A DNA stretch of 64,000 bases from Bacteroidota bacterium (GTDB lineage Bacteria; Bacteroidota; Bacteroidia; B-17B0; Aurantibacillaceae): the NCBI GenBank assembly GCA_030684395.1, contig JAUXTT010000017.1:186001-250000 (forward strand), written 5' to 3'. Below are positions 1 through 9,653 of this stretch, in pieces; position 1 is the first letter of the stretch; each line of letters starts with the position of its first letter. A program made the position numbers and the translations under genes. The notes under the pieces are model-generated. The model saw only the letters and a list, made by a program, of their open reading frames with translations. It ran no database searches and was not told the DNA's origin.

Positions 1-1766
1 ATATCCATCTTCGCGAAATCATCGTAGGAGATTTCATCTTTTGCAGGTTCTAATGTTATATTTTCTGCAGCGTTTAATTTCTTCGATTCTTCCAGTTTAT
101 TTATTTGAGCTTGTACTTCTGCATCTTCAATTTTAGAAAAAAGAATTTCAGGATGCTCGCTTATTTTATGGCCGGTTGAAATATTATTAGTGTTTTTTGC
201 ATGCGACCATTTCAATGGTGACATGTTCAGCATCTTGAATAATTTCTCACTTGTTTTAGGCAAAAATGGTTCACATACAATTGCAAGGTTCGCTGCGATC
301 TGAATTGAAATATTCATGATGGTGCGTACACGTTTCTCATCCGTTTTGATCAATTTCCAGGGCTCCTGCTCTGCAAGGTATTTGTTACCAATACGCGCAA
401 GGTTCATCATCTCAGCTAATGCCTCACGGAAACGGAATTTATCTAATGATGCAGCAATAGCATCAGGAATCTTTGCGATCTCTTCCAATACAAGCAAATC
501 AGTTTTTGTGTACTCGTTTGCTTCGGGAACTTTTCCTTCATGATTTTTATTCGTTAGCACAACTACACGGTTAATGAAATTACCGTAGATATCAGCTAAC
601 TCACTATTATTCTTTGTTTGAAAATCTTTCCAGGTGAAATCGTTATCCTTTGTTTCCGGCATGTTCGCTGTTAAAGTATAACGCAATACATCCTGTTTAT
701 CTTTAAACTCCAATAAATACTCATGCAACCAAACTGCCCAATTACGTGAAGTGGAAATTTTATCTCCTTCTAAATTTAAAAATTCGTTTGCAGGCACATT
801 ATCAGGTAACACAAATTCACCGTGTTCCATCAACATCGCCGGGAAAATAATACAATGAAAAACAATATTATCTTTTCCAATGAAATGTAATAAACGTGAT
901 TCTTTATCTTTCCAATACAATTCCCATTTTTCAGGGTTTGGAGTATTGGCAAACAATTCCTTAGTTGCAGAAATATATCCAATCGGAGCATCAAACCACA
1001 CATACAACACTTTCCCTTCTGCACCTTCAATCGGAACCGGAACGCCCCAGTCCAGATCACGGGTCATAGCACGTGGCTGTAAACCATCACCACTATCCAA
1101 CCAGCTCTTGCACTGGCCATAAACATTCGTTTTCCAGTCAGTATGTTTTTCAATAAAAGATTTTATTTGTGGAGAAAGTTTATCCAATGGTAAGAACCAA
1201 TTCTTTGTTTGTTTTAAAACAGGCTTGGAACCTGATAACATCGAATGTGGATTGATCAGTTCTGTTGGGCTTAATGAAGAGCCGCATTTTTCGCACTGAT
1301 CACCATAAGCTTTATCATTTGCACATTTGGGACAAGTACCAACAATATAACGATCTGCTAAAAACTGTTTTGCTTCTTCATCATAATATTGCTCGGTTAC
1401 CTGTTCTGTAAAACCATTGGTGTCATATAATTTTCTAAAAAAAGCAGAAGCTGTTTCGTGATGAATTTTACTTGAAGTACGAGAATACACATCGAAGGAA
1501 ATTCCAAATTCTTTAAAAGAATCTCCCATAATTTTGTGGTATTTATCTACCACTTGCTGAGGGGTTATACCTTCTTTTTTTGCTTTGATTGTGATAGGAA
1601 CACCGTGTTCGTCGCTACCACAAATAAACACAACGTCTTCACCTTTACTTCTTAAATACCGAACGTATATATCTGCCGGGATGTAACAACCTGCCAAATG
1701 CCCGATATGAACGGGTCCGTTTGCGTACGGAAGTGCTGCTGTTACAGTATGTCGTTTAAATGCCAT
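1..1766 (-). CDS. metG: methionyl-tRNA synthetase (3' end outside window)
   Basis: Charges tRNA-Met with methionine in the cytoplasm. Translating the minus strand from the ATG at 1766 gives about 588 residues with no stop up to the window edge, so the C-terminal part is missing. The N-terminus reads [18 protein letters not shown] followed by the class I HIGH signature (residues 20-23). A four-cysteine zinc knuckle (CPKC then CEKC, roughly residues 140-160) marks the two-knuckle bacterial/archaeal type, and the KMSKS-equivalent KISTS lies at about 336-340. The tail that would carry the C-terminal tRNA-binding domain common in this group is outside the window. The neighbouring gene at 1861 is divergent. 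Identification is secure from these motifs; only the length is unknown. Confidence 0.97.
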   Translation of the reverse strand, partial: MAFKRHTVTAALPYANGPVHIGHLAGCYIPADIYVRYLRSKGEDVVFICGSDEHGVPITIKAKKEGITPQQVVDKYHKIMGDSFKEFGISFDVYSRTSSKIHHETASAFFRKLYDTNGFTEQVTEQYYDEEAKQFLADRYIVGTCPKCANDKAYGDQCEKCGSSLSPTELINPHSMLSGSKPVLKQTKNWFLPLDKLSPQIKSFIEKHTDWKTNVYGQCKSWLDSGDGLQPRAMTRDLDWGVPVPIEGAEGKVLYVWFDAPIGYISATKELFANTPNPEKWELYWKDKESRLLHFIGKDNIVFHCIIFPAMLMEHGEFVLPDNVPANEFLNLEGDKISTSRNWAVWLHEYLLEFKDKQDVLRYTLTANMPETKDNDFTWKDFQTKNNSELADIYGNFINRVVVLTNKNHEGKVPEANEYTKTDLLVLEEIAKIPDAIAASLDKFRFREALAEMMNLARIGNKYLAEQEPWKLIKTDEKRVRTIMNISIQIAANLAIVCEPFLPKTSEKLFKMLNMSPLKWSHAKNTNNISTGHKISEHPEILFSKIEDAEVQAQINKLEESKKLNAAENITLEPAKDEISYDDFAKMD

Positions 1767-1860
1767 AAATGAAATTGAGGTACAAATATAGCAAATAGTT
1801 GGGGGGAATAAGGGTAAATATTGCGGTAAAATGGGCGGAATTTGGTAAATTTACTTAGCC

Positions 1861-2238
1861 ATGAATATCAATTACAAAGAATCATTAAACGAAAAACCCA
1901 ATAAGTATTTATTGGAAATGATCCTCATTAAACAAGAGCAATACGAGCCTGCCGCTTTAAAAATTGCTGAAGAAATATTGTTAGAAAGAAAAGTAAACAT
2001 TAAAGAATACGAAGACAATTTTGAGTTCATTGGCAATGGCATTCGGGATCAAAGCAGAGAACGAATTGAAGAAAACAACAGATCTCAGTTAACCATAGGG
2101 TTTTTGTGTATTGCCGGAGGACTTAGACTGAACCTGCTTTCCCTCTTTGCTTTTGGAGTTAAAGTAGGATTTATTGGAATGACAATAATACTGTATGGCT
2201 TATTTGTCATTGTTAAATATTACATACAACGCAAGTAA
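1861..2238 (+). CDS. small membrane protein of unknown function
   Basis: A 125-residue protein I cannot assign to a family. The first 80 residues are charged and predicted soluble (KYLLEMILIKQEQYEPAALK, then many E/K/R), and the last 45 contain two hydrophobic stretches (LTIGFLCIAGGLRLNLLSLF and VGFIGMTIILYGLFVIV) ending in a basic tail, so it is probably a C-terminally anchored inner-membrane protein. The N-terminal half resembles the tail-length/KYLLEM motif seen in short Bacteroidota membrane proteins, but this is only an impression. The ATG lies about 95 bp from the divergent metG start, so the two share a promoter region. No partner gene is obvious. Confidence 0.65.
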   Translation: MNINYKESLNEKPNKYLLEMILIKQEQYEPAALKIAEEILLERKVNIKEYEDNFEFIGNGIRDQSRERIEENNRSQLTIGFLCIAGGLRLNLLSLFAFGVKVGFIGMTIILYGLFVIVKYYIQRK

Positions 2239-2251
2239 GTTATTCTTTGCA

Positions 2252-3391
2252 TTAAGCATTCACCTTCACAGCAAACAACTCAGTAAGTTTAGCTACAGCG
2301 AAATCAATTTCTTCTTTCGTATTGTATTTGCAAAATGAGAAACGAACAGAAGGACGTTCCATATCAATTCCTAATCCACGCAGTACATGAGAACCTTGAT
2401 TACTTCCTGACGAGCATGCACTTCCTCCTGAAGCTGCTATACCTGCTATATCAAGACTGAACAACAACATCTCAGCATTCTCCGTTTTTGGGAAGCGACA
2501 ATTTAAAACGGTGTACAAGCTGCGTGCATCATCTTCTCCATTAATCTCCGTTCCCGGAATAATAGCTTGAATTTGCTCGCGCATATATGTTTTTAATGTT
2601 TGAATATGTTTTTGGTGTTGCTCCATTTCACGGTAGCAAATTTCCAGTGCTTTTGCTAAACCAACTATACCCGCAACATTTTCAGTACCTCCACGCATGT
2701 TACGCTCTTGTGCACCTCCGTGAATGAATGGGTTTATTTTTAATGAATTGTGTATGTACAAAAATCCAACACCTTTTGGTCCATGGAATTTATGAGCCGC
2801 GCAGGTTACCAAATGAACTTTCATTGCCGGCAGGTTCATTGCATAGTGTCCCATGGTTTGCACTGTGTCACTATGAAAAATGGCATTGTATTTTTCGCAG
2901 ATAGTTCCCACTTTTTCAACAGGCAAAAGGGTTCCGATCTCATTATTAGCGTGCATCAAAGAAACAAACGAACGCTCATTATTTTTCAACAGATCTTCCA
3001 GATGGTTCAAATCAACATTCCCTTTATTATCAATATTTACCCAACTTAATTTGATCTTACCTTCTTTCTCAAGAACCTGTAAAGTATGTTCTACTGCATG
3101 ATGTTCTATTTTAGAACTCACCACGTGTTTGATATTATGTGTAGCAATGGTTTGAACAATAGCCATATTATCAGCTTCCGTTCCACCACTTGTAAAAAAG
3201 ATTTCTGCAGGAGTAACTCCCAATAATTTGGAAACATTTTTACGTGCTGTTTCAATAGCTGAACGTGTTTTTCTTCCGAAAGCGTGAATGGATGAAGGGT
3301 TTCCAAATTCTTCTTTCAGATAAGGAAGCATGGCTTCAAAAACTTCATTGTCTAATTTGGTAGTAGCAGCGTTGTCTAAGTATACTTTCAT
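2252..3391 (-). CDS. cysteine desulfurase (NifS/IscS family)
   Basis: A PLP-dependent class V aminotransferase-fold enzyme that removes sulfur from L-cysteine for Fe-S cluster and thiolated-tRNA synthesis. The 379 residues match the usual family length. The N-terminus is the family start (MKVYLDNAATTKLD), the PLP-binding lysine is in CAAHKFHGPKG (K201), a histidine in HANNEIGT is present, and the catalytic cysteine is in GGSACSSGS (C326) on the mobile loop typical of IscS-like (group I) enzymes. Neighbours give no isc or suf cluster, so whether it serves housekeeping Fe-S or tRNA thiolation cannot be told; I leave the symbol blank. Confidence 0.95.
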   Translation of the reverse strand: MKVYLDNAATTKLDNEVFEAMLPYLKEEFGNPSSIHAFGRKTRSAIETARKNVSKLLGVTPAEIFFTSGGTEADNMAIVQTIATHNIKHVVSSKIEHHAVEHTLQVLEKEGKIKLSWVNIDNKGNVDLNHLEDLLKNNERSFVSLMHANNEIGTLLPVEKVGTICEKYNAIFHSDTVQTMGHYAMNLPAMKVHLVTCAAHKFHGPKGVGFLYIHNSLKINPFIHGGAQERNMRGGTENVAGIVGLAKALEICYREMEQHQKHIQTLKTYMREQIQAIIPGTEINGEDDARSLYTVLNCRFPKTENAEMLLFSLDIAGIAASGGSACSSGSNQGSHVLRGLGIDMERPSVRFSFCKYNTKEEIDFAVAKLTELFAVKVNA

Positions 3392-3495
3392 TTCTTTGCT
3401 TTGTATGTTTTCTCCTCTAAATAAGCAACTAATTTCGGGCTTATTTTTGGGTTGTCAAAGTTAAGAAATTCGCATAATTAGCAATTGGGCGAAGG

Positions 3496-4632
3496 TTAAA
3501 AGTAAGTCAATAAATAGCCTGTTAATGAGGCAAATACAACAATAAAGGCAGTATTTAGTTTTTTGAAGCCAAATACCAGGAATAATGAAGCTAAAGCAAT
3601 GGTTATTGTGCGCCAATCTTTGATACTCTCGATACCTATTTCACTGCAAACCATCAAAATTAAAGCAACCGAAGCGATATTAACTCCATCCAAAAAAGCA
3701 GTAAACCAGGGAGAGGTTTTTAGCTTTTTCATAAATAAATGAAGTACCGCTACAAATAAAAAAGAAGGCAGGAACACTCCTAAAGTTGCCAAAGCCGCGC
3801 CACTAAACCCATTCATTTGGTAACCAACAAATGTAACGGCTGAAAAAACCGGCCCGGGAGTAAATTGCCCAACCGCAATAGCATCAATTAATTGTTGACG
3901 ACTTAATAAACCATTTGCCACTAACTCAGCGTCTAAAAAGGCGAACAACACATAACCACTTCCATAAATAACAGCCCCTATTTTTAAAAACAGGAAAAAT
4001 AATTTTGCATTGGTTAAAGCAGCCGTGGCACCGGTGCTGATTTTTAAACCCAATACCGGCAAAAAACTTTTCACCGAATTATTGGAGGAATTATTTATTA
4101 GTTTATTGATGAATACCGCCAAAAAGCCGGCTCCAAATAACACAGCGAGTTCATTGGCCCCAAAAACAACAGATAAAAAAGCAAGGATCCCGATCAACCT
4201 TAATGCTAAAGTTTTTCCTGCAGTTCTTAGAAGAGGAAGAACAGCACCAATCACAATACTCAGAATAGCCGGTTTAATCCCATAAATAAATTTCTGCACA
4301 TCAGGCAGGTGCCCATACTCTTTGTACATATATGCAATGAACGTGGTAATAAAAACAGCAGGAAATATAAAGCACAAGCCCGCTATTAGTAAGCCCTTCC
4401 ACCCCCCTTTATCATACCCAATATGAATAGCTAACTCCGTGCTGTTGGGTCCGGGAATTAAATTAGTGGCGCCAACCAAATCCAAGAAATTTTGCCGGTC
4501 ATACCATTTTCGTTTATCTACTACTTCTTGTTGCATCATAGCAATATGAGCGGCAGGCCCGCCAAAAGCGGTAGTTCCCAACTTCAAAAAAAGTATGGCA
4601 ATGTCTTTCAACTTATTTCCGGAATCGCTCAA
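3496..4632 (-). CDS. chrA: chromate transporter, two-domain ChrA family
   Basis: Inner-membrane protein of the CHR family, which exports chromate using the proton gradient. The 378 residues contain two tandem CHR domains: the first with FLKLGTTAFGGPAAHIAMM at residues 12-32 and NLIPGPNSTELAIHIGY, the second with the equivalent GAVIYGSGYVLFAFLD and VGQFTPGPVFSAVTFVGYQ. About ten hydrophobic segments are visible. This is the long-chain form. It stands alone on the minus strand, with no chrB regulator nearby, so regulation by chromate is not indicated. Some CHR proteins have unknown substrates, so transport of chromate specifically is inferred from family membership. Confidence 0.92.
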   Translation of the reverse strand: MSDSGNKLKDIAILFLKLGTTAFGGPAAHIAMMQQEVVDKRKWYDRQNFLDLVGATNLIPGPNSTELAIHIGYDKGGWKGLLIAGLCFIFPAVFITTFIAYMYKEYGHLPDVQKFIYGIKPAILSIVIGAVLPLLRTAGKTLALRLIGILAFLSVVFGANELAVLFGAGFLAVFINKLINNSSNNSVKSFLPVLGLKISTGATAALTNAKLFFLFLKIGAVIYGSGYVLFAFLDAELVANGLLSRQQLIDAIAVGQFTPGPVFSAVTFVGYQMNGFSGAALATLGVFLPSFLFVAVLHLFMKKLKTSPWFTAFLDGVNIASVALILMVCSEIGIESIKDWRTITIALASLFLVFGFKKLNTAFIVVFASLTGYLLTYF

Positions 4633-4708
4633 AGGAAAAATATGTTTAAATAGTTTTGGGAGTTTTAAAAATTAGGTTTTTTTAGGCGAACAAGTTTTAA
4701 AAACCTTA

Positions 4709-4752
4709 ATCCCGACGATATTGTCGGGATGAGGTTCCGATAGCTATCGGAA
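4709..4752. repeat. two adjacent intergenic palindromes
   Basis: Stem ATCCCGAC/GTCGGGAT with a 6-nt loop (4709-4730) is followed four bases later by a perfect 18-bp palindrome TTCCGATAGCTATCGGAA (4735-4752). Palindromes of these types are scattered through many Bacteroidota intergenic spaces. Here they lie downstream of the DUF5686 gene and may act as its terminator, although no clear U-run follows. Confidence 0.6.
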
Positions 4753-4798
4753 TTTAAAATGCAGTCTAACAACAAACAGACAATTTTTAGAGCTCCCT

Positions 4799-7276
4799 TT
4801 AGAATGCCATTTGGAACCCGGCTCTGATTCCAAACGGGCTCTTAACCTGATTCTTGTATGTTAAGCGCCAGAAAGCATCTACACGGAAAAACCGGAAAAT
4901 ATTTTCTATCCCCGCACTTACCTCCTGATAAGGAACCGTATTTAAAGAGTGTAAAGAAGACGGGAACAGTAATTCTTTTTTGTTTCTTTCGGTTACACTT
5001 CCAAATAATACTTTATAGGTTACAACTTCTCTCCATTTCAAACGTTTTAATAAAGGAATTTTATTTAAGAACAATCCTTCGAAATGATGAAACATCCAGA
5101 AGGAAGCATATTGATCGCTCGCGAATTCATAATAATTCATCATGTTGTAGGACATGTAATCATATATATAAGTTTGATTACCACCATGTAATTCCATTAA
5201 CGGATAAGGAATATCTCCCCAGATCTTTCCTCCTTCAATAGTGAAATCAGTGTATCCAAGCAATTGTCCGAAACGGATACGGTCATTTAAATTGAATACG
5301 ACTTTGTGATAATCGTACTGGCCTTCATAAATTTGTTTCAAAGATTTGATGTATGTTAATTGGAGAATAGGATATTTAGTTCCTAAACTCGTGCGCGTGA
5401 AATCACCGTTAATGTATTTTTCATCAAATGCAAAACGGGTAGAGAAACGAATTTCGCTGGTGCGTATAAACGGTTTTGCTGCTGAGTCACCGTCTTCTTT
5501 TAAATAGTCATAACTAAATCCACCTACCGGAGATAATTTGCGGTTAACAAATATAATTTTGTTTGAAAAACCCTGGAACCATTCATGGTCGTACCATAGT
5601 TGAGTTTGCTCTACACGTGTTAAACTATTTAACGGTGTTCTTCTGAAGAAAGAAGCGAAGAAGTTATCCTGTGAAAACCCGTTTTGACTTTGTCCTAAAA
5701 TTTCGAGATCACTTTTGTAATTCATTCCTATCAGTTGCCGGTAAGGTTTTTTAGAAAGGAATGTTTTAAATCCTGCTGAATATTTCCATTTCTCATCACG
5801 TGTGCCGTAAGCTACGTAACCACTTAATTCGTACCAACGACTGAATTTACTTGAGGTTCTTCCACCCATACGAAAACGAGGTCCTTCCAGCCGGTTATAG
5901 GACATGAGGTTAAAATACGGACCTATCTCAAAATTTCCTATCGTTCTATATCCAGCAACCAACAAACTAATCACATCTACCCAGGTTTTGTAAATAGGTA
6001 ACTGTTGAATGGTATCAATCATTTTATAGATTTTCTGCTCATTAGCAGTGAGGGAATCGTGCCTTGCTCCGTTCCAAAAAGCATCATCCTTTTTTGTGGC
6101 ACCGTCTTCTACTACAATGTTGTCTCCAAATTTAAAAAAGTCGGCATTTTTAGGTTGGTTGACAATAATTTTTTTGTAAGAAGTTGTTTTTCTTCCATAA
6201 ATACCTACGCCTTCTTTTTTGCTTAATCCAATATCCGGTTTAAAGTCAATAACGAGACGGTCTTTGCCGAGCATCCATACACTATCTACAAAAGAGAATT
6301 CCTGAATAATGCTTGCCGCCGTAATGAAATTAATATTCGCATCATTTGGGATACTCATTTCCAAACGCTTTACACCATGAGTGGAATCAGCTAACCAAAT
6401 ATTTCCGCTAAACAAAAGTTCCTGCTTACGACGTGGTTTAAAACGAATCTGATGGCACCAGTGGCCATCAATCATCAAACTATCTTCAAGATAAAATTTG
6501 TAATTAAAAATCGCGTTATCGCAAATAGGCGATTTGAAGTTTTTTCCGAATACCAAAATGTCGTTATCATATACGTTAATATTCTGATACATATCACCCA
6601 TTACCTGCGAGATACTTTGATTTTCTAGTCCGGTAATTTTACTTGCCTTTATAACTTCTTTCTTTAGTTTCGGATCGTCTCTGTAATAAAATTCAGAAAG
6701 CGTTTCGATCATGAATAAAGGCAGGAAAGGTTTTTCTGAGGAGTTAGTACTGTCTACATTATCAAAAATAAATTTAACCGGCTTAAAGGCTTTTTTATCT
6801 TTTAAATTTTTTGGAATATTGTTAAGATCAAATTCCAGTTTGTTATAAGCCTCATATTGATAGCCTGAAAGTTCGCGTTTATTATTTTGTTCCTTGTGAT
6901 CAATAGCAGCCTTTATCCATTTATGAGCAGGGTTTTCTCCAGGGTTAATAACCACCTCGGTTAAAGAAACTCCTTCCTCGTAAAGTTCCAATGGAACGTT
7001 AATTGTTTGAGTAATGCCTTTTTTTACCGGAGCAGAAAATTTTTTATACCCTACGTAAGACGCAACAACCGAATCGCCCTTTAGAGCGGTTGTAATTTTA
7101 TAGTTACCATCAAAATCGGATGTGGCACCTGCAGTTGTACCTTTTAAAACAACATTTACGAAAGGCAACGGCTCTTTGGTTTTGGAGTCAAATACTTTTC
7201 CGCTTATCACTGTGTTTTGCGCAAAAGCAAAAACGGAGATAAAACAGCCTAAAATTATGAATAGATGCTTACGCAT
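4799..7276 (-). CDS. DUF5686 and carboxypeptidase-regulatory-like domain outer-membrane protein
   Basis: A Bacteroidota outer-membrane protein. I choose the ATG at 7276 (825 residues) because it opens a clean signal peptide (MRKHLFIILGCFISVFAFAQ); an upstream in-frame start at 7333 would put 19 extra residues before it and overlap the neighbouring gene. Residues about 22-110 form a CarboxypepD_reg-like beta-sandwich (ISGKVFDSKTKEPLPFVNVV, then GATSDFDGNYKI), as found at the N-terminus of TonB-dependent proteins. The rest matches the DUF5686 family, with aromatic-rich alternating strands at the end consistent with a beta-barrel ending in GFQMAF (terminal Phe). Its function is unknown; some members are linked to outer-membrane transport or assembly. 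The gene sits alone, 46 bp after the AhpD-like gene on the same strand. Confidence 0.88.
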   Translation of the reverse strand: MRKHLFIILGCFISVFAFAQNTVISGKVFDSKTKEPLPFVNVVLKGTTAGATSDFDGNYKITTALKGDSVVASYVGYKKFSAPVKKGITQTINVPLELYEEGVSLTEVVINPGENPAHKWIKAAIDHKEQNNKRELSGYQYEAYNKLEFDLNNIPKNLKDKKAFKPVKFIFDNVDSTNSSEKPFLPLFMIETLSEFYYRDDPKLKKEVIKASKITGLENQSISQVMGDMYQNINVYDNDILVFGKNFKSPICDNAIFNYKFYLEDSLMIDGHWCHQIRFKPRRKQELLFSGNIWLADSTHGVKRLEMSIPNDANINFITAASIIQEFSFVDSVWMLGKDRLVIDFKPDIGLSKKEGVGIYGRKTTSYKKIIVNQPKNADFFKFGDNIVVEDGATKKDDAFWNGARHDSLTANEQKIYKMIDTIQQLPIYKTWVDVISLLVAGYRTIGNFEIGPYFNLMSYNRLEGPRFRMGGRTSSKFSRWYELSGYVAYGTRDEKWKYSAGFKTFLSKKPYRQLIGMNYKSDLEILGQSQNGFSQDNFFASFFRRTPLNSLTRVEQTQLWYDHEWFQGFSNKIIFVNRKLSPVGGFSYDYLKEDGDSAAKPFIRTSEIRFSTRFAFDEKYINGDFTRTSLGTKYPILQLTYIKSLKQIYEGQYDYHKVVFNLNDRIRFGQLLGYTDFTIEGGKIWGDIPYPLMELHGGNQTYIYDYMSYNMMNYYEFASDQYASFWMFHHFEGLFLNKIPLLKRLKWREVVTYKVLFGSVTERNKKELLFPSSLHSLNTVPYQEVSAGIENIFRFFRVDAFWRLTYKNQVKSPFGIRAGFQMAF

Positions 7277-7322
7277 GTGCCGGATAGAATAAGGCGCTAA
7301 TTTACTGATTTTTTGAGAACAA

Positions 7323-7667
7323 TTAAGCCTCATTCAAAGCCTCCCAATACTCTGCTCCACGGCGTGTGTGCGGAATAACAATGGTTCCGCCAACAATATT
7401 GGCAATAGCAAACACCTCATATACTTCAGCTGTGCTCACCTTTTGCTCATAACATTTTCCCAAATGATATTTTATACAATCATCGCAGCGCAAAACCATA
7501 CTGGCAACCAGTCCCAACATTTCTTTGGTTTTAACATTTAAAGCTCCTTCAGCGTAGGTGTTGGTATCCAGATTAAACAAACGTTTTATCACCAAATTAT
7601 CTTTTCCTAAAATAACATCGTTCATCTTTGAACGATATGCATTAAATTCTTCGATTTGTGAATTCAT
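7323..7667 (-). CDS. AhpD-like carboxymuconolactone decarboxylase family protein
   Basis: A 114-residue cytoplasmic protein when started at the ATG at 7667 (MNSQIEEFNAYRSKMND); a longer start 57 bp upstream adds residues that do not belong to the family. It has the AhpD/CMD core helix with the redox motif CDDCIKYHLGKC (CxxCxxxH), preceded by LNVKTKEMLGLVASMVLRC. Proteins with this motif reduce peroxides or disulfides, whereas true carboxymuconolactone decarboxylases lack the paired cysteines. Likely an antioxidant function, inferred from the motif only. It precedes the DUF5686 gene on the same strand with a 46-bp gap, which may mean co-transcription. Confidence 0.85.
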   Translation of the reverse strand: MNSQIEEFNAYRSKMNDVILGKDNLVIKRLFNLDTNTYAEGALNVKTKEMLGLVASMVLRCDDCIKYHLGKCYEQKVSTAEVYEVFAIANIVGGTIVIPHTRRGAEYWEALNEA

Positions 7668-7818
7668 GAGTAATTTTTGTAGAGCGAAAGATATACATTT
7701 ATTACACACTTGCCCTAACAACACGCTTTGATTTATGAGGAAAAATCAACACATTACACTTCCTAATTACATACCAAACAGGAACATTTCAGCTCTTACT
7801 ATTTAACGGGTAATCCTC

Positions 7819-9489
7819 TTAAATATCCCCTTCATCTTTGTCGTTTTTTAGAATAGAAGGGTTGAGAATGCTGAAAATATAATTTTCGTCGGCATGTTGT
7901 TGCAACACAGCTTTTCTTCCATTTGGTTTCAACCGCTTTAAGTCATAAATATCGGTTCTCCTGTCTGCCATATTACGAACACTTCCGTGAAGTCTTAATT
8001 TTTTCAATGCATCCAAATCCAAATCAGAAACCAAAACCATTTCCGTATTAGGAGTGGTTTCCGCTTTAATTCCATTTGTTGGGAAGGCAAAATCGGCCGG
8101 TGTAAATACACCTGATTGCGCGTACTGAATATCCATGTTGTGTACTTTCGGTAAGTTTCCTATACCGCCTGCAATTACCACGTAACATTCGTTTTCAATG
8201 GCTCTTGCTTGTGCGCAACACTTAACCCTTGTGTATGCATTTTGAGTATCAGTTAGGAAAGGCACAAACAAAATCTCCATTCCTTCCAATGCTAAAATTC
8301 TCGCAAGTTCAGGGAATTCGGAATCGTAACAGATCAGGATCCCAATTTTCCCTGCGTCTGTATCAAACACTTTAAGTTTATGCCCACCAACAATTCCCCA
8401 TGCATTTACTTCGTTTGGGGTTACATGTATCTTAGAATACCGTTCAATAGAACCATCTCTTCTGCATAAATAACCAACATTGTACAACTCGCCCTTTCTT
8501 ACAAAAGGCATACTTCCTGTGATGATATTAATATTGTAACGGATTGCATAGTCGATAAATTTATCTCTCAATGGTTCGGTATAATCTGCCAAACTCCTGA
8601 TGGCTTCAGCTTCCGTTTGATGGTTATAATCTGCCATCAACGGCGCATTGAACAATTCAGGAAATAAAATAAAATCGGAATGATACCCCGCGACGGTATC
8701 AATAAAAAATTCGATCTGTTCACAGAGCGCATCAAAATTATTAAAAGATCGCATCCCCCATTGCACCAATCCTACACGCGCACTACTCTTTGGCCGGTAA
8801 ATACTGTTACTTGGTTTTTCATACAACACGTTATTCCACTCCATTAAGGTTGCAAATTCTTTTGATTCATTATCGCCCGGCATGTAGCCTACAAGCAATT
8901 TTTTTACATGAAATTCGTTTGATATCTGGAAGGAAAGAACGGAGTCGTAAATCTCCTTCATCTTTACCTTATGGATATATTCCTTTGGAGTCATTTCCGT
9001 AGAATAATTGGAATAATTCGGAATACGGCCCCCAAAAATAATAGCCTTGAGGTTCATTTTTTCAGCCAACTCCTTTCTTGCATCATACAATCTTCTCGCA
9101 AGACGGAAACCTCTGTAATCAGGATGTACAAATACTTCTATTCCGTATAAAGTATCACCCTTTAAATTGTGTGTGGTAAATTTAAAATCACCGGTTATTT
9201 TTTGATAGGTGTGGTCGTCGCCAAATTTCTCATAGTCAACAATAATGGACAATGCTGTTCCTACCACTTTCCCATTTACTGAAACTACAAGTTGTCCTTC
9301 AGGGAATATTTCCAAAAGACGCTGGATTTCTTCTTCAGTCCAAATAGAGTCGTGCCAAAATTTATACGATTCTTCCATTGCATCCCTCATGCTCAGGTAA
9401 TCTTCTAAAGTAAGATGGCGTACTTCGATTTTTTTAATTTCAGGAAGAGGTGCCTGATTTTTTCTCTCTCTGCTTACGGTTCGTTGCAT
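7819..9489 (-). CDS. GNAT acetyltransferase fused to carbon-nitrogen hydrolase (nitrilase family)
   Basis: A two-domain cytoplasmic enzyme of 556 residues. I start it at the ATG at 9489 (MQRTVSRERKNQ); an upstream TTG would add nine hydrophobic residues. Residues about 20-200 are a GNAT N-acetyltransferase fold with the acetyl-CoA loop in YRGFRLARRLYDARKELA. Residues about 240-540 are a nitrilase-superfamily domain with the full Glu-Lys-Cys triad: E278 in FPELFNAP, K353 in RYSKIHVTP and C387 in GILICYDSEFPE. The fusion occurs in a conserved family (annotated as bifunctional GNAT/carbon-nitrogen hydrolase) in many bacteria, but its substrate is unknown; amide hydrolysis coupled to acetyl transfer on the same amine is a reasonable guess. 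It stands alone between unrelated genes. Confidence 0.92.
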   Translation of the reverse strand: MQRTVSRERKNQAPLPEIKKIEVRHLTLEDYLSMRDAMEESYKFWHDSIWTEEEIQRLLEIFPEGQLVVSVNGKVVGTALSIIVDYEKFGDDHTYQKITGDFKFTTHNLKGDTLYGIEVFVHPDYRGFRLARRLYDARKELAEKMNLKAIIFGGRIPNYSNYSTEMTPKEYIHKVKMKEIYDSVLSFQISNEFHVKKLLVGYMPGDNESKEFATLMEWNNVLYEKPSNSIYRPKSSARVGLVQWGMRSFNNFDALCEQIEFFIDTVAGYHSDFILFPELFNAPLMADYNHQTEAEAIRSLADYTEPLRDKFIDYAIRYNINIITGSMPFVRKGELYNVGYLCRRDGSIERYSKIHVTPNEVNAWGIVGGHKLKVFDTDAGKIGILICYDSEFPELARILALEGMEILFVPFLTDTQNAYTRVKCCAQARAIENECYVVIAGGIGNLPKVHNMDIQYAQSGVFTPADFAFPTNGIKAETTPNTEMVLVSDLDLDALKKLRLHGSVRNMADRRTDIYDLKRLKPNGRKAVLQQHADENYIFSILNPSILKNDKDEGDI

Positions 9490-9653
9490 AGAAATTAGGT
9501 TAAATAAGATGAACAAGGAAGTAAGAATAAAATAAGTAAATCTAATGTACGAAAAAAAAGAGAGAAAACAAATAATTTAAAATGAATTTAGTTTTAGGCA
9601 GGCATACTATTTTCCCATTTGGGAAATATTTCGGTGAGTGAAAAGTTAAAATA

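Noticed and set aside
830-1122. Short frames inside metG
   Set aside because: Shadow frames of the aminoacyl-tRNA synthetase gene, without family similarity.
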